Origin: Micromonospora costi
GTDB taxonomy: Bacteria; Actinomycetota; Actinomycetes; Mycobacteriales; Micromonosporaceae
Direction of reading: 5' to 3'
Length of the DNA stretch: 64,000 bases
Assembly: GCF_003626655.1 (NCBI RefSeq)
Contig: NZ_RBAN01000004.1
Location: 558,001 to 622,000, forward strand
Every line of letters starts with the position of its first letter. The first letter of the stretch is position 1. Shown in pieces: positions 40,476 to 49,901 of the stretch. Under the pieces are notes generated by a model. It was not told the origin of the DNA, searched no databases, and was given only the letters and a program-made list of their open reading frames with translations. Both the position numbers and the translations under genes were made by a program.

Positions 40476-41099
40476 TCAGGCACCCGGTGCGGCGACGGGC
40501 GATCGGCGGCCGCCATGCGAGGCGACCAGGGCATCAGCCACGGTCGCCGCGTCCGCCTCGGCGACGTCGGCGGGATACTCCGGCAGGAGGTCGTCCCAGA
40601 TCGGCAGCCAGGATCCGTACAACTGCGCCTGGCCCTCCGGCCGGGCGAAGAACCAGACGTGCAGGTGAGCGCCGCCGTCGCCGACGCGGTAGACGTGCGC
40701 TCGCGAGATGTGCGGCAGAGCCTGCACGTGGCGGACGATCCGCGTGGCCAGCAGGCCCAGCTCCGCGGCGAGATCGTCGGGAAGATCCGCCATGTCGTAG
40801 TGATCGCGCGGGTAGAGCATCAACACCAGCGGCACACCGACTCCCGGCACGCGGGCCAGCCGCCAGTGGTCGTTGAACCAGATCCCCTCGTCGCGCTCCC
40901 GACAGTTCCGGCACTCCGCCGGATCCTCGCCGTACCGAGCGGGCTCGGGCAGCACCGGCGGGCGCAGCGGCGCGACGCGCAATCCCTCCTGCTCGAACGG
41001 GCTGATGTCCCATCCGGTCATGCGCGCCAACGGGAGCCGCCGCTCGCTGTCCGCGGCGGCCACCGCGCGGTCGTAGAACTCGTCAGGAGGCAAGGCCAT
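40476..41099 (-). CDS. HIT-superfamily protein
   Basis: A 207-residue protein resembling the HIT (histidine triad) nucleotide hydrolases. GGAHLHVWFF contains a variant of H-x-H-x-H-x-x: the third histidine is replaced. A CxxC pair (ECRNC) near residue 60 could bind zinc, as in GalT-like members. The start has no SD; TAGCCT ends 7 bases before the ATG, so it is likely leaderless. Whether it keeps nucleotide hydrolase activity is uncertain because the triad is altered. Confidence 0.7.
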   Translation of the reverse strand: MALPPDEFYDRAVAAADSERRLPLARMTGWDISPFEQEGLRVAPLRPPVLPEPARYGEDPAECRNCRERDEGIWFNDHWRLARVPGVGVPLVLMLYPRDHYDMADLPDDLAAELGLLATRIVRHVQALPHISRAHVYRVGDGGAHLHVWFFARPEGQAQLYGSWLPIWDDLLPEYPADVAEADAATVADALVASHGGRRSPVAAPGA

Positions 41100-41269
41100 G
41101 GCGCGAAGGCTAGTACAACCAAGATCGCAGCGTCATCCCATCGCTGGTCCATCGGCCGCTCCCCCAGGGCCCGACCGTTGCCACAGCGGCAGATCCGCGT
41201 ACGTGACCCCGGGCTCATCGCGCCCCCGGGCGCGGTGCGCCACTCAGGTACGGCTGATCTACTCGACCT

Positions 41270-41953
41270 GTGAGCGACCTGCGAGATCTCATCGTCCGCT
41301 GGCAGCGCGGCTGGGCCGTGGCCCGCGCGCTGCCCGTCGCCGAAAACGTAGGCGGCGCGTTACGAGTCCGATGCATGCAGCCCGGCCGCGACGTCGAATA
41401 CGTCGCGCTCGACGCCGGTGAGGACCTCGCCTCCCTCACCAGGCTGGCTGGGCTGGTCGCCGGTGAGGACAGCGTCACATGGCTGACCGTGCCCACCACC
41501 GACCCCGTGGAGGCGGCCTCGGCGCTGGTGGCCGCGGGCCTCGTCGTGCTCAAGCACTCGGAGCTGCTGATGACGGCCGACCTTCGCCGGCATCCGCAGA
41601 ACACGCCCGTGGCGCCGTACCGGCTCCTGACCCAGGTCGACCCGTACGGCGGCGACAGGGTCGTCACGGCCACCGTGCGGCACGAGTCGGGAGAGGTCGG
41701 TGCGCGCGGGACGATGGGGGTGACCGGTACGGATGCGGTCGCGGACCGGATCGAGACCATACCGGCTCATCGCCGCAGGGGCCTGGCCAGCACGGTCATG
41801 GGTGCACTGGCCGGCGCCGCGATCGACGAAGGCGCCGAACACGGCATTCTCGTCGCCAGCGAGGACGGTCAACGTCTGTACAGGACGCTCGGCTGGCGGC
41901 CGGTCGCCGACGTCCTGATAGCGACGACACCCGGCAACACGTACCCGTCCTGA
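41270..41953 (+). CDS. GNAT family N-acetyltransferase
   Basis: 227 residues. The C-terminal half is a GNAT domain with the acetyl-CoA loop IPAHRRRGLASTVMGAL and a closing ILVASEDGQRLYRTLGWRPV. The N-terminal half (VVLKHSELLMTADLRRHPQ) fits the fold but has no name I recognise. The GTG start lacks an SD. Single gene; substrate unknown. Confidence 0.85.
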   Translation: MSDLRDLIVRWQRGWAVARALPVAENVGGALRVRCMQPGRDVEYVALDAGEDLASLTRLAGLVAGEDSVTWLTVPTTDPVEAASALVAAGLVVLKHSELLMTADLRRHPQNTPVAPYRLLTQVDPYGGDRVVTATVRHESGEVGARGTMGVTGTDAVADRIETIPAHRRRGLASTVMGALAGAAIDEGAEHGILVASEDGQRLYRTLGWRPVADVLIATTPGNTYPS

Positions 41954-41972
41954 AACCGCGCAGACATGTGGC

Positions 41973-42002
41973 GGGGCCGGCCGGGCCGACCGGCCGGACC
42001 CC
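41973..42002. terminator. Terminator between convergent genes
   Basis: GGGG-C-CGGCCGG pairs with CCGGCCGG-A-CCCC around GCCGA, with one mismatch. It lies 19 bases after the GNAT stop and 8 bases before the amidase stop on the other strand. Confidence 0.6.
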
Positions 42003-42010
42003 TGCCCTCG

Positions 42011-43027
42011 TCAGCGGTGGGTCAGATAGTGGGAGGCCGTCTCGCGCAGCCGGGCGTGCACCCCGTCGTACCCGCCGGCCCCGCCCAGGTAGCGCTTGTC
42101 CACCTTCGCCACCATCGTGTAGTTCGTGTCGCACACGTTGCCGACCGGAGCCTCGCCGGCCTGGCTGATCAGTTGGTACGCGTCGAGCTGGTCCAGCCCG
42201 ACCAGCTCGGCGGTCCAGGTGACCAGGTCGTGCTGGCTGATCCGGTAGGCGTCCTCCAGCGGACGGGCGGAGCCGGTCGACATCAGCGCGTCATCCGACT
42301 CCAGCCGGGGCCACGGGGTGCCGACCCCCTTGACGACGTCCACCACGACCGTGGTGTTCATGGCCGCCTCGATGCCGGTGCCGCAGACCTCGCCGTGGCC
42401 CTGCCGGCAGTGCCCGTCGCCGAGGGCGAAGAGCGCTCCCGACACGTTCACGCCGAAGTACGCGGTGACGCCGGCCCGCAGCTCCGGGGTGTCCATGTTG
42501 CCGCCGTGCGCGTCCGGGGTGATCGTCATCCGCGACTCGAAGGCACCCGGCGCCACCCCGGCGGTGCCGTGCATGGGATCCAACGGCAGCGCCACGGTGT
42601 AGTCGCCCCGGCGGGCCCGGTACGTCGCCGTGCCGGCGGCCACGTCGACGTCGTACCGCCAGACCAGCTCGTCGAGCGGGGGTTGCAGGGTCGGAGTGGT
42701 GTGGGTGCTGGTGAGCGCGCCGAAGTGGGGGAACGTGGTGGACACGGCCCAGTCCCGGGCCGGCTCGATGGAGATGAAGTGAACGGCGAGGGTGTCCCCC
42801 GGCTCGGCCCCCTCGACGTGGATCGGCCCCGTCACCGGATTGAGGTACGGGAACTGGCAGACCTGCGACGGCAGGTCGTCGATACTCCGGACGCGTCCGC
42901 CGAAGCAGTCCTCGGTGTACAGCTCGAGGATCGTGCCCGGGGTCACCCGGAGCACCGCCTCTCGTCCCCCGAAGGTGTAGGACAGCTCGTCCGGCTCCGG
43001 ACGGTACTTCACCACGTCGGTCGTCAC
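42011..43027 (-). CDS. Acetamidase/formamidase family protein
   Basis: A 338-residue amidase of the FmdA/AmdA family, which hydrolyses formamide or acetamide to ammonia and the acid. Family segments are GGRVRSIDDLPSQVCQFPYLNPVTGPIHVEGAEPGDTLAV, PHFGALTSTHTTP, TPDAHGGNMDTPELRAG and GDGHCRQGHGEVCGTGIEA. The GTG at 43027 has the SD AAGGAG and overlaps the permease stop (GTGA), so amide transport and hydrolysis are coupled. Normal family length is 300-400. Confidence 0.92.
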   Translation of the reverse strand: MTTDVVKYRPEPDELSYTFGGREAVLRVTPGTILELYTEDCFGGRVRSIDDLPSQVCQFPYLNPVTGPIHVEGAEPGDTLAVHFISIEPARDWAVSTTFPHFGALTSTHTTPTLQPPLDELVWRYDVDVAAGTATYRARRGDYTVALPLDPMHGTAGVAPGAFESRMTITPDAHGGNMDTPELRAGVTAYFGVNVSGALFALGDGHCRQGHGEVCGTGIEAAMNTTVVVDVVKGVGTPWPRLESDDALMSTGSARPLEDAYRISQHDLVTWTAELVGLDQLDAYQLISQAGEAPVGNVCDTNYTMVAKVDKRYLGGAGGYDGVHARLRETASHYLTHR

Positions 43028-44463
43028 TGCGGCTCCTTCACCGGCTCGTCGGTGCTGTCACGGGCGATGTCGACGAGCGCGGCGAGCTCGGGACGCCGGC
43101 CCGTGAGGTAGAAGGCCAGGAGGACCAGGAGTCCGACGCCCAACCAGACGAAACCGAGCACCTGGGCGGCGACCTTGGCGTTGATCACGACGTAGAGCAG
43201 GATCAGGAACCCGATGGCCGGCACCACCAGATGCCGCAACCAGTCCCGGCTGCCGTTGCGCACGACGTAGTGGGTCACCACGGAGACGTGCAGCGCCAGG
43301 AACGCCGTCATGGCGCCGAAGTTGACCAGTGTGGACAGCAGGGAGATGCCGTCGTCCCGGCTGGCCATGTAGAGGCCGAGCGCCAGGGAGATGGCGGCGA
43401 CCAGCAGGGTGGCGTTGGCGGGCACCTTGTGTTTCGGGTTGATCCGGGCGAGGAAGCGCGGCATCTGCCGGTCGCGGGCCATCGCGTACAGCAGGCGGGA
43501 GGTCGCGGCCTGGGCGACCAGGGAGTTCGCGAAGCCCCAGGCGATCGCGGTGGCCAGGGCGGTCAGCCCGGCCAGCCAGCCCCCGCCGGCGACGCGGGCC
43601 GCGTCGTAGAACGCGGTGCCCTCCGGGTCGCCGTTGTCGAGCAGGCCGGGCGCGTCGGGCACGAGCAGGGCCGCGACCCAGGTCTGTACGACGAACAGGG
43701 CACCGGCCAGCAGCAGGGCCGCGACCATCGCCCGGCCGATCTGCCGGGCCTCCTCGCGGCTCTCCTCGGCCAGCATGGAGATGCCGTCAAAGCCGAGGAA
43801 GGAGAGCACGGCGATCGACACCGCACCGAAGACCAGCGGCCAGGAGAAGGTGTCCGCGTCGAACAGTGGCCGGAGCGAGAAGCCGTCGCCCTTGCCCTGT
43901 GCCAGGGCGACCACGCCGACGACCAGGAAGATGACGAGGATGATCAGCTCCGCGGCGAGCATCACCCGGTTGACCCGGGCGGTCATCCGGATGCCGAAGT
44001 AGTTGACAACGGTGTTGAGCACGACGAAGGCCGCCAGCCACACCCACACCGGCACGCCGGGCACGAGGGAGTGCATGGCCACGCTGGCCACCAGGTAGAG
44101 CAGACCGGGCACGAGGACGTAGTCGAGCAGGATCACCCAGCCGGCGAGGAAGCCGACGGGCGGCGCGATGCCGCGACCGGTGTAGCTGTAGACGGAGCCG
44201 GCCATGGGGAAGGCACGGACCATCTGCGCATACGACAGGGCGGTGAACATCATCGCCACCATGCCGATGATGTAGGCCAGCGCGACCATGCCGCCGGAGC
44301 CGGCGTACACGCTGCCGAAGATGCCGAACGGGGCGATCGGCACCATGAAGATCAGTCCGTAGATGAGCAGGTCGGTGAAGCTGAGGGTCCGGCTCAGCTC
44401 CTGTCGGTAGCCGAACCGTTCGACCTGGGCACCTGTCTCGGATGGGTCGGGAGGTTGAGTCAC
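43024..44463 (-). CDS. APC family permease
   Basis: A 479-residue amino acid/polyamine/organocation transporter with twelve membrane helices. Motifs include LIFMVPIAPFGIFGSVYAGSGGM in helix 1, MAGSVYSYTGRGIAPPVGFLAGW and FLGFDGISMLAEESREEARQIGRAM in the loop after helix 6. The GTG at 44463 has the SD AAGGAGG. It is first in an operon with the amidase, which suggests an amide, urea-like compound or amino acid as substrate. Confidence 0.92.
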   Translation of the reverse strand: MTQPPDPSETGAQVERFGYRQELSRTLSFTDLLIYGLIFMVPIAPFGIFGSVYAGSGGMVALAYIIGMVAMMFTALSYAQMVRAFPMAGSVYSYTGRGIAPPVGFLAGWVILLDYVLVPGLLYLVASVAMHSLVPGVPVWVWLAAFVVLNTVVNYFGIRMTARVNRVMLAAELIILVIFLVVGVVALAQGKGDGFSLRPLFDADTFSWPLVFGAVSIAVLSFLGFDGISMLAEESREEARQIGRAMVAALLLAGALFVVQTWVAALLVPDAPGLLDNGDPEGTAFYDAARVAGGGWLAGLTALATAIAWGFANSLVAQAATSRLLYAMARDRQMPRFLARINPKHKVPANATLLVAAISLALGLYMASRDDGISLLSTLVNFGAMTAFLALHVSVVTHYVVRNGSRDWLRHLVVPAIGFLILLYVVINAKVAAQVLGFVWLGVGLLVLLAFYLTGRRPELAALVDIARDSTDEPVKEPQ

Positions 44464-44538
44464 GGCACGCCTCCTTGATCTGGTGAGGCCGCACGTTAGC
44501 TCAGGTATCGACGGACAGCTAGATCTACGTGCCTGGAT

Positions 44539-44546
44539 TGTATACA
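44539..44546 (-). promoter_or_regulatory. Candidate GntR-type operator at the permease-amidase promoter
   Basis: TGTATACA is a perfect 8-bp palindrome; on the minus strand it overlaps TACAAT, a good -10, about 70 bases before the permease start. GntR/HutC regulators bind similar sites. No regulator gene is adjacent. Confidence 0.45.
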
Positions 44547-44655
44547 TCGCGAAGTCGCGACCCGGAAAAAGTCAGGCTCGACTGTTTGGCGGCGAGCCTG
44601 ACGGCCGGGTGAAGGAGGGAGGTGCCGCCCCGACGCAACGTCCAGACGTGGCACC

Positions 44656-46155
44656 TCAGTGGCCGACGCCGAGCTGGCCGGCGAGTGTGTCGTGGATGCG
44701 AGCGCTGGACGGGTTCAACTCGACGATCTGAACAGTCTTGCCTCGCGCCTGGTACTTGGCGCTGATGGCGTCGAGGGCGGCGATCGAGGAGGCGTCCCAC
44801 ACGTGGGCGTGGGTCATGTCGATGATGACGCGGTCGGGGTCGCCAGCGTAGTCGAACTGTCCGACCAGGTCGTTGCTGGAGGCGAAGAAGAGCTCGCCGT
44901 GAACACGGTAGGTCCGCGTCGTCCCGTCGGCGTCCAGCGCGCTGGTGACCTCGACGAGGTGGGCGACCCTGCGAGCGAAGACGACCATGGCGGTCAGGAC
45001 GCCGACGACGACGCCGGCGGCGAGGTTACGGGTGCCCAGGGTGGTGACGACGGTGGCCAGCATGACGATGGTCTCGCCGTACGGCATCCGCCTGAGCGTG
45101 GCAGGGGCGATCGAGTGCCAGTCGAACGTCGAGACGGACACCATCACCATCACCGCGACCAGAGCGGCCATCGGGATGACGGCGACCACGTCGCCCAGTG
45201 CGACGACAAGGATCAGCAGGAAGACGCCGGCGAGGAAGGTGGACAGTCGGGTCCGTGCCCCCGAAGCCTTCACGTTGATCATCGTCTGGCCGATCATGGC
45301 GCAGCCGCCCATGCCGCCGAACAACCCGGTGACGATGTTCGCCACGCCCTGGCCCCAGGACTCGCGGGTCTTGTTCGACGGAGTGTCGGTGATGTCATCG
45401 ACCAGCTTCGCGGTCATCAGCGACTCCATCAGGCCGACCAGTGCGATCCCGAGGGCGTACGGAGCGATCATGGAGAGGGTGTCCCACGTCCACGGGATCC
45501 TCGGCAGGCCGAACGCGGGCAGGCTGTCCGGCAGCGCCCCCTGGTCCCCCACCGTCGGTACTGCCGCGTGGGCGACCACGGTGACGACGGTGAGAACGAC
45601 GATGGCGACGAGCGGTGCGGGAACCGCCTGGGTGAGTCGCGGCAGGCCGATCATGATCGCCAGCGCGAGGGCCACGAGGAGATACACCAGCCACGGCACG
45701 CCGATCAGGTGGGGAATCTGCGCGGCGAAGATGAGGATGGCCAACGCGTTGACGAAGCCCACCATGACGCTGCGTGGGATGAAACGCATCAGCTTCGCTA
45801 CTCCGAGCAGGGCGAGCAACACCTGGAAGACGCCGCCGAGGATCACCGCCGCGATCAGGTGATCAAGCCCGTGTTCCTTGGCCAGTGGTGCCACGACCAG
45901 GGCGACCGCGCCCGTCGCGGCGGAGATCATGGCTGGCCTGCCACCGCAGATGGCGATGGTCACCGCCATGGTGAAGGAGGCGAACAGTCCGACCCGGGGG
46001 TCGACCCCGGCCAGAATTGAGAACGAGATCGCCTCCGGAATCAACGCCAGGGCGACGACCAGACCGGCCAGCGCCTCGGTGCGGAACACCTTCGGAGACA
46101 GCCAGGACGGGCGGGACATCCGCGGACGTAGGGCCGTCGACAGCACAGGCGACAA
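44656..46155 (-). CDS. SulP family anion transporter with STAS domain
   Basis: 499 residues. The SulP membrane domain opens with EALAGLVVALALIPEAISFSILAGVDPRVGLF; GGRPAMISAATGAVALV and GQTMINVKASGARTRLSTFLAG are typical. The STAS domain follows (VIIDMTHAHVWDASSIAALDAI). Substrates of the family are sulfate, bicarbonate or dicarboxylates. The start is TTG at 46155, supported by GAAAGG 5-6 bases upstream. It lies downstream of transketolase but is separated by a hairpin. Confidence 0.9.
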   Translation of the reverse strand: MSPVLSTALRPRMSRPSWLSPKVFRTEALAGLVVALALIPEAISFSILAGVDPRVGLFASFTMAVTIAICGGRPAMISAATGAVALVVAPLAKEHGLDHLIAAVILGGVFQVLLALLGVAKLMRFIPRSVMVGFVNALAILIFAAQIPHLIGVPWLVYLLVALALAIMIGLPRLTQAVPAPLVAIVVLTVVTVVAHAAVPTVGDQGALPDSLPAFGLPRIPWTWDTLSMIAPYALGIALVGLMESLMTAKLVDDITDTPSNKTRESWGQGVANIVTGLFGGMGGCAMIGQTMINVKASGARTRLSTFLAGVFLLILVVALGDVVAVIPMAALVAVMVMVSVSTFDWHSIAPATLRRMPYGETIVMLATVVTTLGTRNLAAGVVVGVLTAMVVFARRVAHLVEVTSALDADGTTRTYRVHGELFFASSNDLVGQFDYAGDPDRVIIDMTHAHVWDASSIAALDAISAKYQARGKTVQIVELNPSSARIHDTLAGQLGVGH

Positions 46156-46184
46156 ACCGACCTTTCATTCGAACGCACAGCGAC

Positions 46185-46239
46185 GAGCCCGGTCGGCCTC
46201 TCTCCAGGCGCGTATCACGCTGTGAGGTCGACCGGGCTC
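46185..46239 (-). terminator. Hairpin downstream of transketolase
   Basis: Arms of 16 bases at 46185-46200 and 46224-46239 pair at 15 positions around a 23-base loop. Its place between transketolase and the SulP gene suggests a terminator or attenuator. Confidence 0.55.
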
Positions 46240-46304
46240 GCGGCGGGTTGGCGGCTCGTGTCAGTGGTCACCGACACGCTCGCCAGCCCGTTGGCTGTGG
46301 CGTG

Positions 46305-48422
46305 TCAGCACGACAGGGGCATGGCCTCGCGCAGGGAGCTCAGCGACTCGCGCGCGGCCGTGACGACAGCCTCCGCCGTCACGTCGAATCTCTCGTACAA
46401 GGCCGTGGCCGAGCCGGAGGCGCCGTAGCCCTCGATGGAGACGATCCGTCCCCGGTCGCCGACGTAGTCTCTCCAACCCTGACCCAGCGCGGCCTCCACG
46501 GAAACACGCGCGCGTACGGCGGGCGGCAGAACCTGATCGCGGTAGTCCTGCGGCTGCCGCGCGAACCACTCGTGACAGGGCATCGAGACCACGCGAGCCC
46601 GCACGCCGTCGGCGGCGAGTTCCCGGCCGGCGTCGACGGCGAGCTGGACTTCGGAGCCGGTGCCGATGAGGATCACGTCGGGCAGGCCGTCCGTGTCGTC
46701 CGCCTCCCATAGAACATATCCGCCCCGTACGGCGCCCTCGGCGGACGCGAATCCCGCCTCGCCTCGCGGGAAGGTCGGCACGTCCTGACGGCTCAGGCAC
46801 AGGCCGGCTGGACGTCGGGCGGTTTCCAGGAAGGTCCGCAGCACGACGGCCGTCTCGTTGGCGTCGGCCGGCCGGAGGACGTCGAGGCCGGGCAGCGCGC
46901 GCAGGTTGGCCAAGTGCTCGATGGGCTGGTGCGTAGGTCCGTCCTCGCCGAGGCCGATCGAGTCGTGAGTCCAGACGTACAGCGTGGGTAGGCCCATGAT
47001 GGCGGCAAGGCGCACCGCCGGCCGCATGTAGTCGCTGAAGACCAGGAAGGTTCCGCCGTAGATCCTCGTACGACCGCTGAGCGCGATGCCGTTCATCGTC
47101 GCGGCCATGGCGTGCTCGCGGATACCGAAATGGATGTTGCGACCGGCCGGGTCGGAGCCGGCGGACGACCACGGGAGGAACGACGACGCCGAGCTGATGG
47201 TGGTGTTGTTCGAGTCGCCGAGGTCTGCCGACCCGCCCCACAACTCCGGCAGCACCTCTGCTGCCGCGTTGATGCACCGTCCGAAGGCTTTACGGGTCGA
47301 GAGGGGTGTGCCGCTCGGGAAGGCGGGCATCACGTCTCCGAGCTCTGCGGGGACGTCGCCGTGGTCGATCCGGTCGAGCAGGGCGGCCTCGGCTGGCTGC
47401 CGCGCGCGCCAGGACTCGTCACGCTGCAGCCACGATCGGTACAGCACGGCACCGCGGGCGGCCGCCTGCTGCCGCGTGTGGGCCAGGATCTCAGGATCGA
47501 CGGCGAACTCGGTGTCCGGATCGAACCCGAGCAGTTGCTTGGTAGCCCTGACCTCGGCGGCGCCGAGCGCCGAGCCGTGCGACTTCGACGTGTTGCGGGC
47601 GTTCGGCGCCGGCCAGGCGATCGTCGTCCGCACCGCGATGAACGACGGCTGGGCGTCCTGCCGGGTCGCCTCGCGCAGTGCTTCGCGGAGGTCGTCGAGG
47701 CTGACGTCACCCCCGGGCCCCAGGTCGACCCGCTGTACGTGCCAGCCGTAGGACTCGTAGCGGGCGCACACATCCTCGGAGAACGCCAGGTCGGTGTCGC
47801 CCTCGATGGAGATCCTGTTGTCGTCGTAGATCACGACGAGGTTGCCGAGCCGTTGATGACCCGCCAGCGACGACGCCTCGGCGGTCACGCCTTCCTGGAT
47901 GTCACCGTCAGAGCAGAGGACGAAGACCCGGTAGTCGAACGGGCTTTCCGAGGCTGGCGCGTCGGGGTGGAACAGTCCCCGCTCGCGCCGGGCACCCATC
48001 GCGATGCCGACGGCGGTGGCCAGTCCCTGTCCGAGCGGCCCGGTGGTCGTCTCGACGCCGACCGTGTGGCCACGTTCAGGGTGGGCAGGGGTACGGCTGT
48101 CGAGCACCCGGTAGTTCTTGAGGTCGTCCAGGGTCAGGGGGTAGCCGCAAAGAAACAGCTGGGTGTAGAGCGTGAGGCTGGAGTGGCCGCACGAGAGCAC
48201 GAACCGGTCTCGTCCGGTCCACTCCGGGTGGGCGGGGTCGTGGCGGAGGAATTCGCGGAAGAGCAGGTGTGCCACCGGGGCGAGGCTCATCGCGGTCCCG
48301 GGGTGGCCGTGGCCGGCACGCTCCACGGCGTCCATGGCCAGGACCCTCGCGGTGGCGACCGCCCGGTCGTCCAGCTCGCTCCAGGGAACGGAATTCTGCG
48401 CTGGTTCGATCTGCCGGTTCAC
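46305..48422 (-). CDS. tkt: Transketolase
   Basis: A full-length, 705-residue thiamine-diphosphate enzyme of the pentose phosphate pathway that moves two-carbon units between sugar phosphates. The N-terminal part contains GHPGTAMSLAPVAHLLF, the cofactor motif GDGDIQEGVTAEASSLAG (in CSDGDIQEG) and the pyrimidine domain has FGIREHAMAATMNGIALSG. The final domain ends EAMPLSC. The GTG overlaps the dehydrogenase stop by four bases. A full transketolase within a sugar-import operon implies that the cargo feeds the pentose phosphate pool. The housekeeping copy is probably elsewhere. Confidence 0.95.
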   Translation of the reverse strand: MNRQIEPAQNSVPWSELDDRAVATARVLAMDAVERAGHGHPGTAMSLAPVAHLLFREFLRHDPAHPEWTGRDRFVLSCGHSSLTLYTQLFLCGYPLTLDDLKNYRVLDSRTPAHPERGHTVGVETTTGPLGQGLATAVGIAMGARRERGLFHPDAPASESPFDYRVFVLCSDGDIQEGVTAEASSLAGHQRLGNLVVIYDDNRISIEGDTDLAFSEDVCARYESYGWHVQRVDLGPGGDVSLDDLREALREATRQDAQPSFIAVRTTIAWPAPNARNTSKSHGSALGAAEVRATKQLLGFDPDTEFAVDPEILAHTRQQAAARGAVLYRSWLQRDESWRARQPAEAALLDRIDHGDVPAELGDVMPAFPSGTPLSTRKAFGRCINAAAEVLPELWGGSADLGDSNNTTISSASSFLPWSSAGSDPAGRNIHFGIREHAMAATMNGIALSGRTRIYGGTFLVFSDYMRPAVRLAAIMGLPTLYVWTHDSIGLGEDGPTHQPIEHLANLRALPGLDVLRPADANETAVVLRTFLETARRPAGLCLSRQDVPTFPRGEAGFASAEGAVRGGYVLWEADDTDGLPDVILIGTGSEVQLAVDAGRELAADGVRARVVSMPCHEWFARQPQDYRDQVLPPAVRARVSVEAALGQGWRDYVGDRGRIVSIEGYGASGSATALYERFDVTAEAVVTAARESLSSLREAMPLSC

Positions 48423-49186
48423 CACAGCGTGTACCCACCGTCGATGAGCAACACGGTGCCGGTCATGAACGAGGACGCGGAGCTGGCGAGGTAGACGGCG
48501 GTCGGGGCGATCTCCTCCGGAGCCGCGTATCGCTGCATCGGCACCTCGTCGACCCAGTAGTGCCGGTACTCGGGGAGGTCGATGTCGGCGATACCGGTCT
48601 TGACGTAGCCCGGCGCGATCGCGTTGACGCGGACATTCTTGGTGGCCCACTCGGCGGCGAGGGACTTGGTGAGGTGGTGGACGCCGGCCTTCGCGATGGC
48701 GTACGGCGCGTGCCACTGCGGGCGGTTGACGATGAAACCCGAGATCGACCCGATGTTGATGATCGATCCCTGCCCGCGGGACACCATCTGCTCGCCCACG
48801 ATCTGGCTCGCCTTCCAGACGGCGTCCAGATTGGTGGCCATCACCCGGTCCCAGTCCTCGTCGCTGAGGGCCAGCGCGTCGGAGTGGATGCCGATGCCCG
48901 CGTTGTTGACGAGGACGTCGATGGGGCCGAGCTGCGAGGTCACCTGATCGCGCATGCTCGTCAGCTCCGAGCGGCTCGTGACATCGGTGCGTACCGCGAT
49001 CGCGTCCACGCCCAGGCCACGGAGCTCCTTGACCGTTTGCTCGTTACGCTCCTCGTCGCGGGCCGCGACGGCTACCGCGGCTCCGACCTGGGCGAGTCCG
49101 ACGGCGATGGCCTTGCCGATGCCGCTGTTCCCTCCGGTGACCACGGCGACTTTGCCGCTCAGGTTGAAAGTGTCGAGTACGGACAT
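48419..49186 (-). CDS. SDR family oxidoreductase, probably sugar alcohol dehydrogenase
   Basis: A 255-residue classical short-chain dehydrogenase. The nucleotide-binding TGGNSGIG is at 17-24, NNAG follows, and the catalytic Ser (GSISG) and YAIAK residues are present. The ATG has a strong AGGAGGG SD. Its closest relatives by pattern are the gluconate 5-dehydrogenase and sorbitol/arabitol dehydrogenase group. Position between kinase and transketolase fits oxidation of a polyol to a ketose; the exact substrate is inferred only. Confidence 0.9.
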   Translation of the reverse strand: MSVLDTFNLSGKVAVVTGGNSGIGKAIAVGLAQVGAAVAVAARDEERNEQTVKELRGLGVDAIAVRTDVTSRSELTSMRDQVTSQLGPIDVLVNNAGIGIHSDALALSDEDWDRVMATNLDAVWKASQIVGEQMVSRGQGSIINIGSISGFIVNRPQWHAPYAIAKAGVHHLTKSLAAEWATKNVRVNAIAPGYVKTGIADIDLPEYRHYWVDEVPMQRYAAPEEIAPTAVYLASSASSFMTGTVLLIDGGYTLW

Positions 49187-49226
49187 GGCGGGTCCCTCCT
49201 ACGTGTGCTGGCCGGATCAGCGGCGC

Positions 49227-49901
49227 TCAGTGACCGTTGACGATGACGTCAGCGCGGCCTCGGGTGGCCACGATGAGGTCTGCGTTCCGCTGATCCGTGC
49301 CTCGAGCGCGGGCGTCGGCGGTTGCGGGGTCGCGGCCGAAGTCGATGTGCCTCTGGACGAGCCGCCCGAGCCGGACCTCTTCGTCGGGGGCGAGGTACCA
49401 GGCGTCGTCGAGCAGCTCGCGCACGGCCGCCCACTCGCCCTGGGTCGCCAGCAGGTAGTTGCCCTCGGTGACGACGAGGGGGACGTCGCGGTCGACGCGA
49501 ATCGCACCCGCGATGGGTTCCTCGAGGTCGCGGCGGAAGGTCGGGGCGTAGACGACGGCCTCGTCGGCGGCGCGGAGCCGGCGCAGCAGCGCCAGGTACC
49601 CGCCTGCGTCGAAGGTGTCGATGGCGCCCTTGCGGTCGTGGATGCCCAGGCGCTTCAGTTCCGCGTCGGCGAGGTGGAACCCGTCCATGGGGACGAGCAC
49701 CGCGTGTGGTGCGAGGGCCGCGACGATCTGCTCGGCCAGCGTCGACTTGCCGGCACCGGGTGCGCCGGTGATGCCGAGCAGACGCCGTCCGCCGGTCGCG
49801 AGCGATCTCGCGCGGGCGACCAACGCGTTGACGTCGTTGCGGGCAAGTCGCTGTTGGGCCGGTTGTTCGGTACGGACCTGATCTGACGTGCGGACGTTCA
49901 C
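49227..49901 (-). CDS. P-loop kinase of the uridine kinase / FrcK type
   Basis: 224 residues. The P-loop is GITGAPGAGKST (residues 43-54) and VPMDGFHLADAELKRLG holds the acidic sugar/nucleoside-binding residues. VVTEGNYLLATQGEW is the second strand seen in this family. The GTG at 49901 overlaps the stop of the ATPase gene. FrcK-like proteins are found with fructose-type ABC importers and may phosphorylate the imported sugar or its ketose derivative. The phosphate acceptor is unproven. Confidence 0.82.
   Translation of the reverse strand: MNVRTSDQVRTEQPAQQRLARNDVNALVARARSLATGGRRLLGITGAPGAGKSTLAEQIVAALAPHAVLVPMDGFHLADAELKRLGIHDRKGAIDTFDAGGYLALLRRLRAADEAVVYAPTFRRDLEEPIAGAIRVDRDVPLVVTEGNYLLATQGEWAAVRELLDDAWYLAPDEEVRLGRLVQRHIDFGRDPATADARARGTDQRNADLIVATRGRADVIVNGH

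Noticed and set aside
44659..46020. A 453-codon open frame on the plus strand
   Set aside because: Antisense shadow of the SulP gene, dominated by Asp, Gly, His and Arg.
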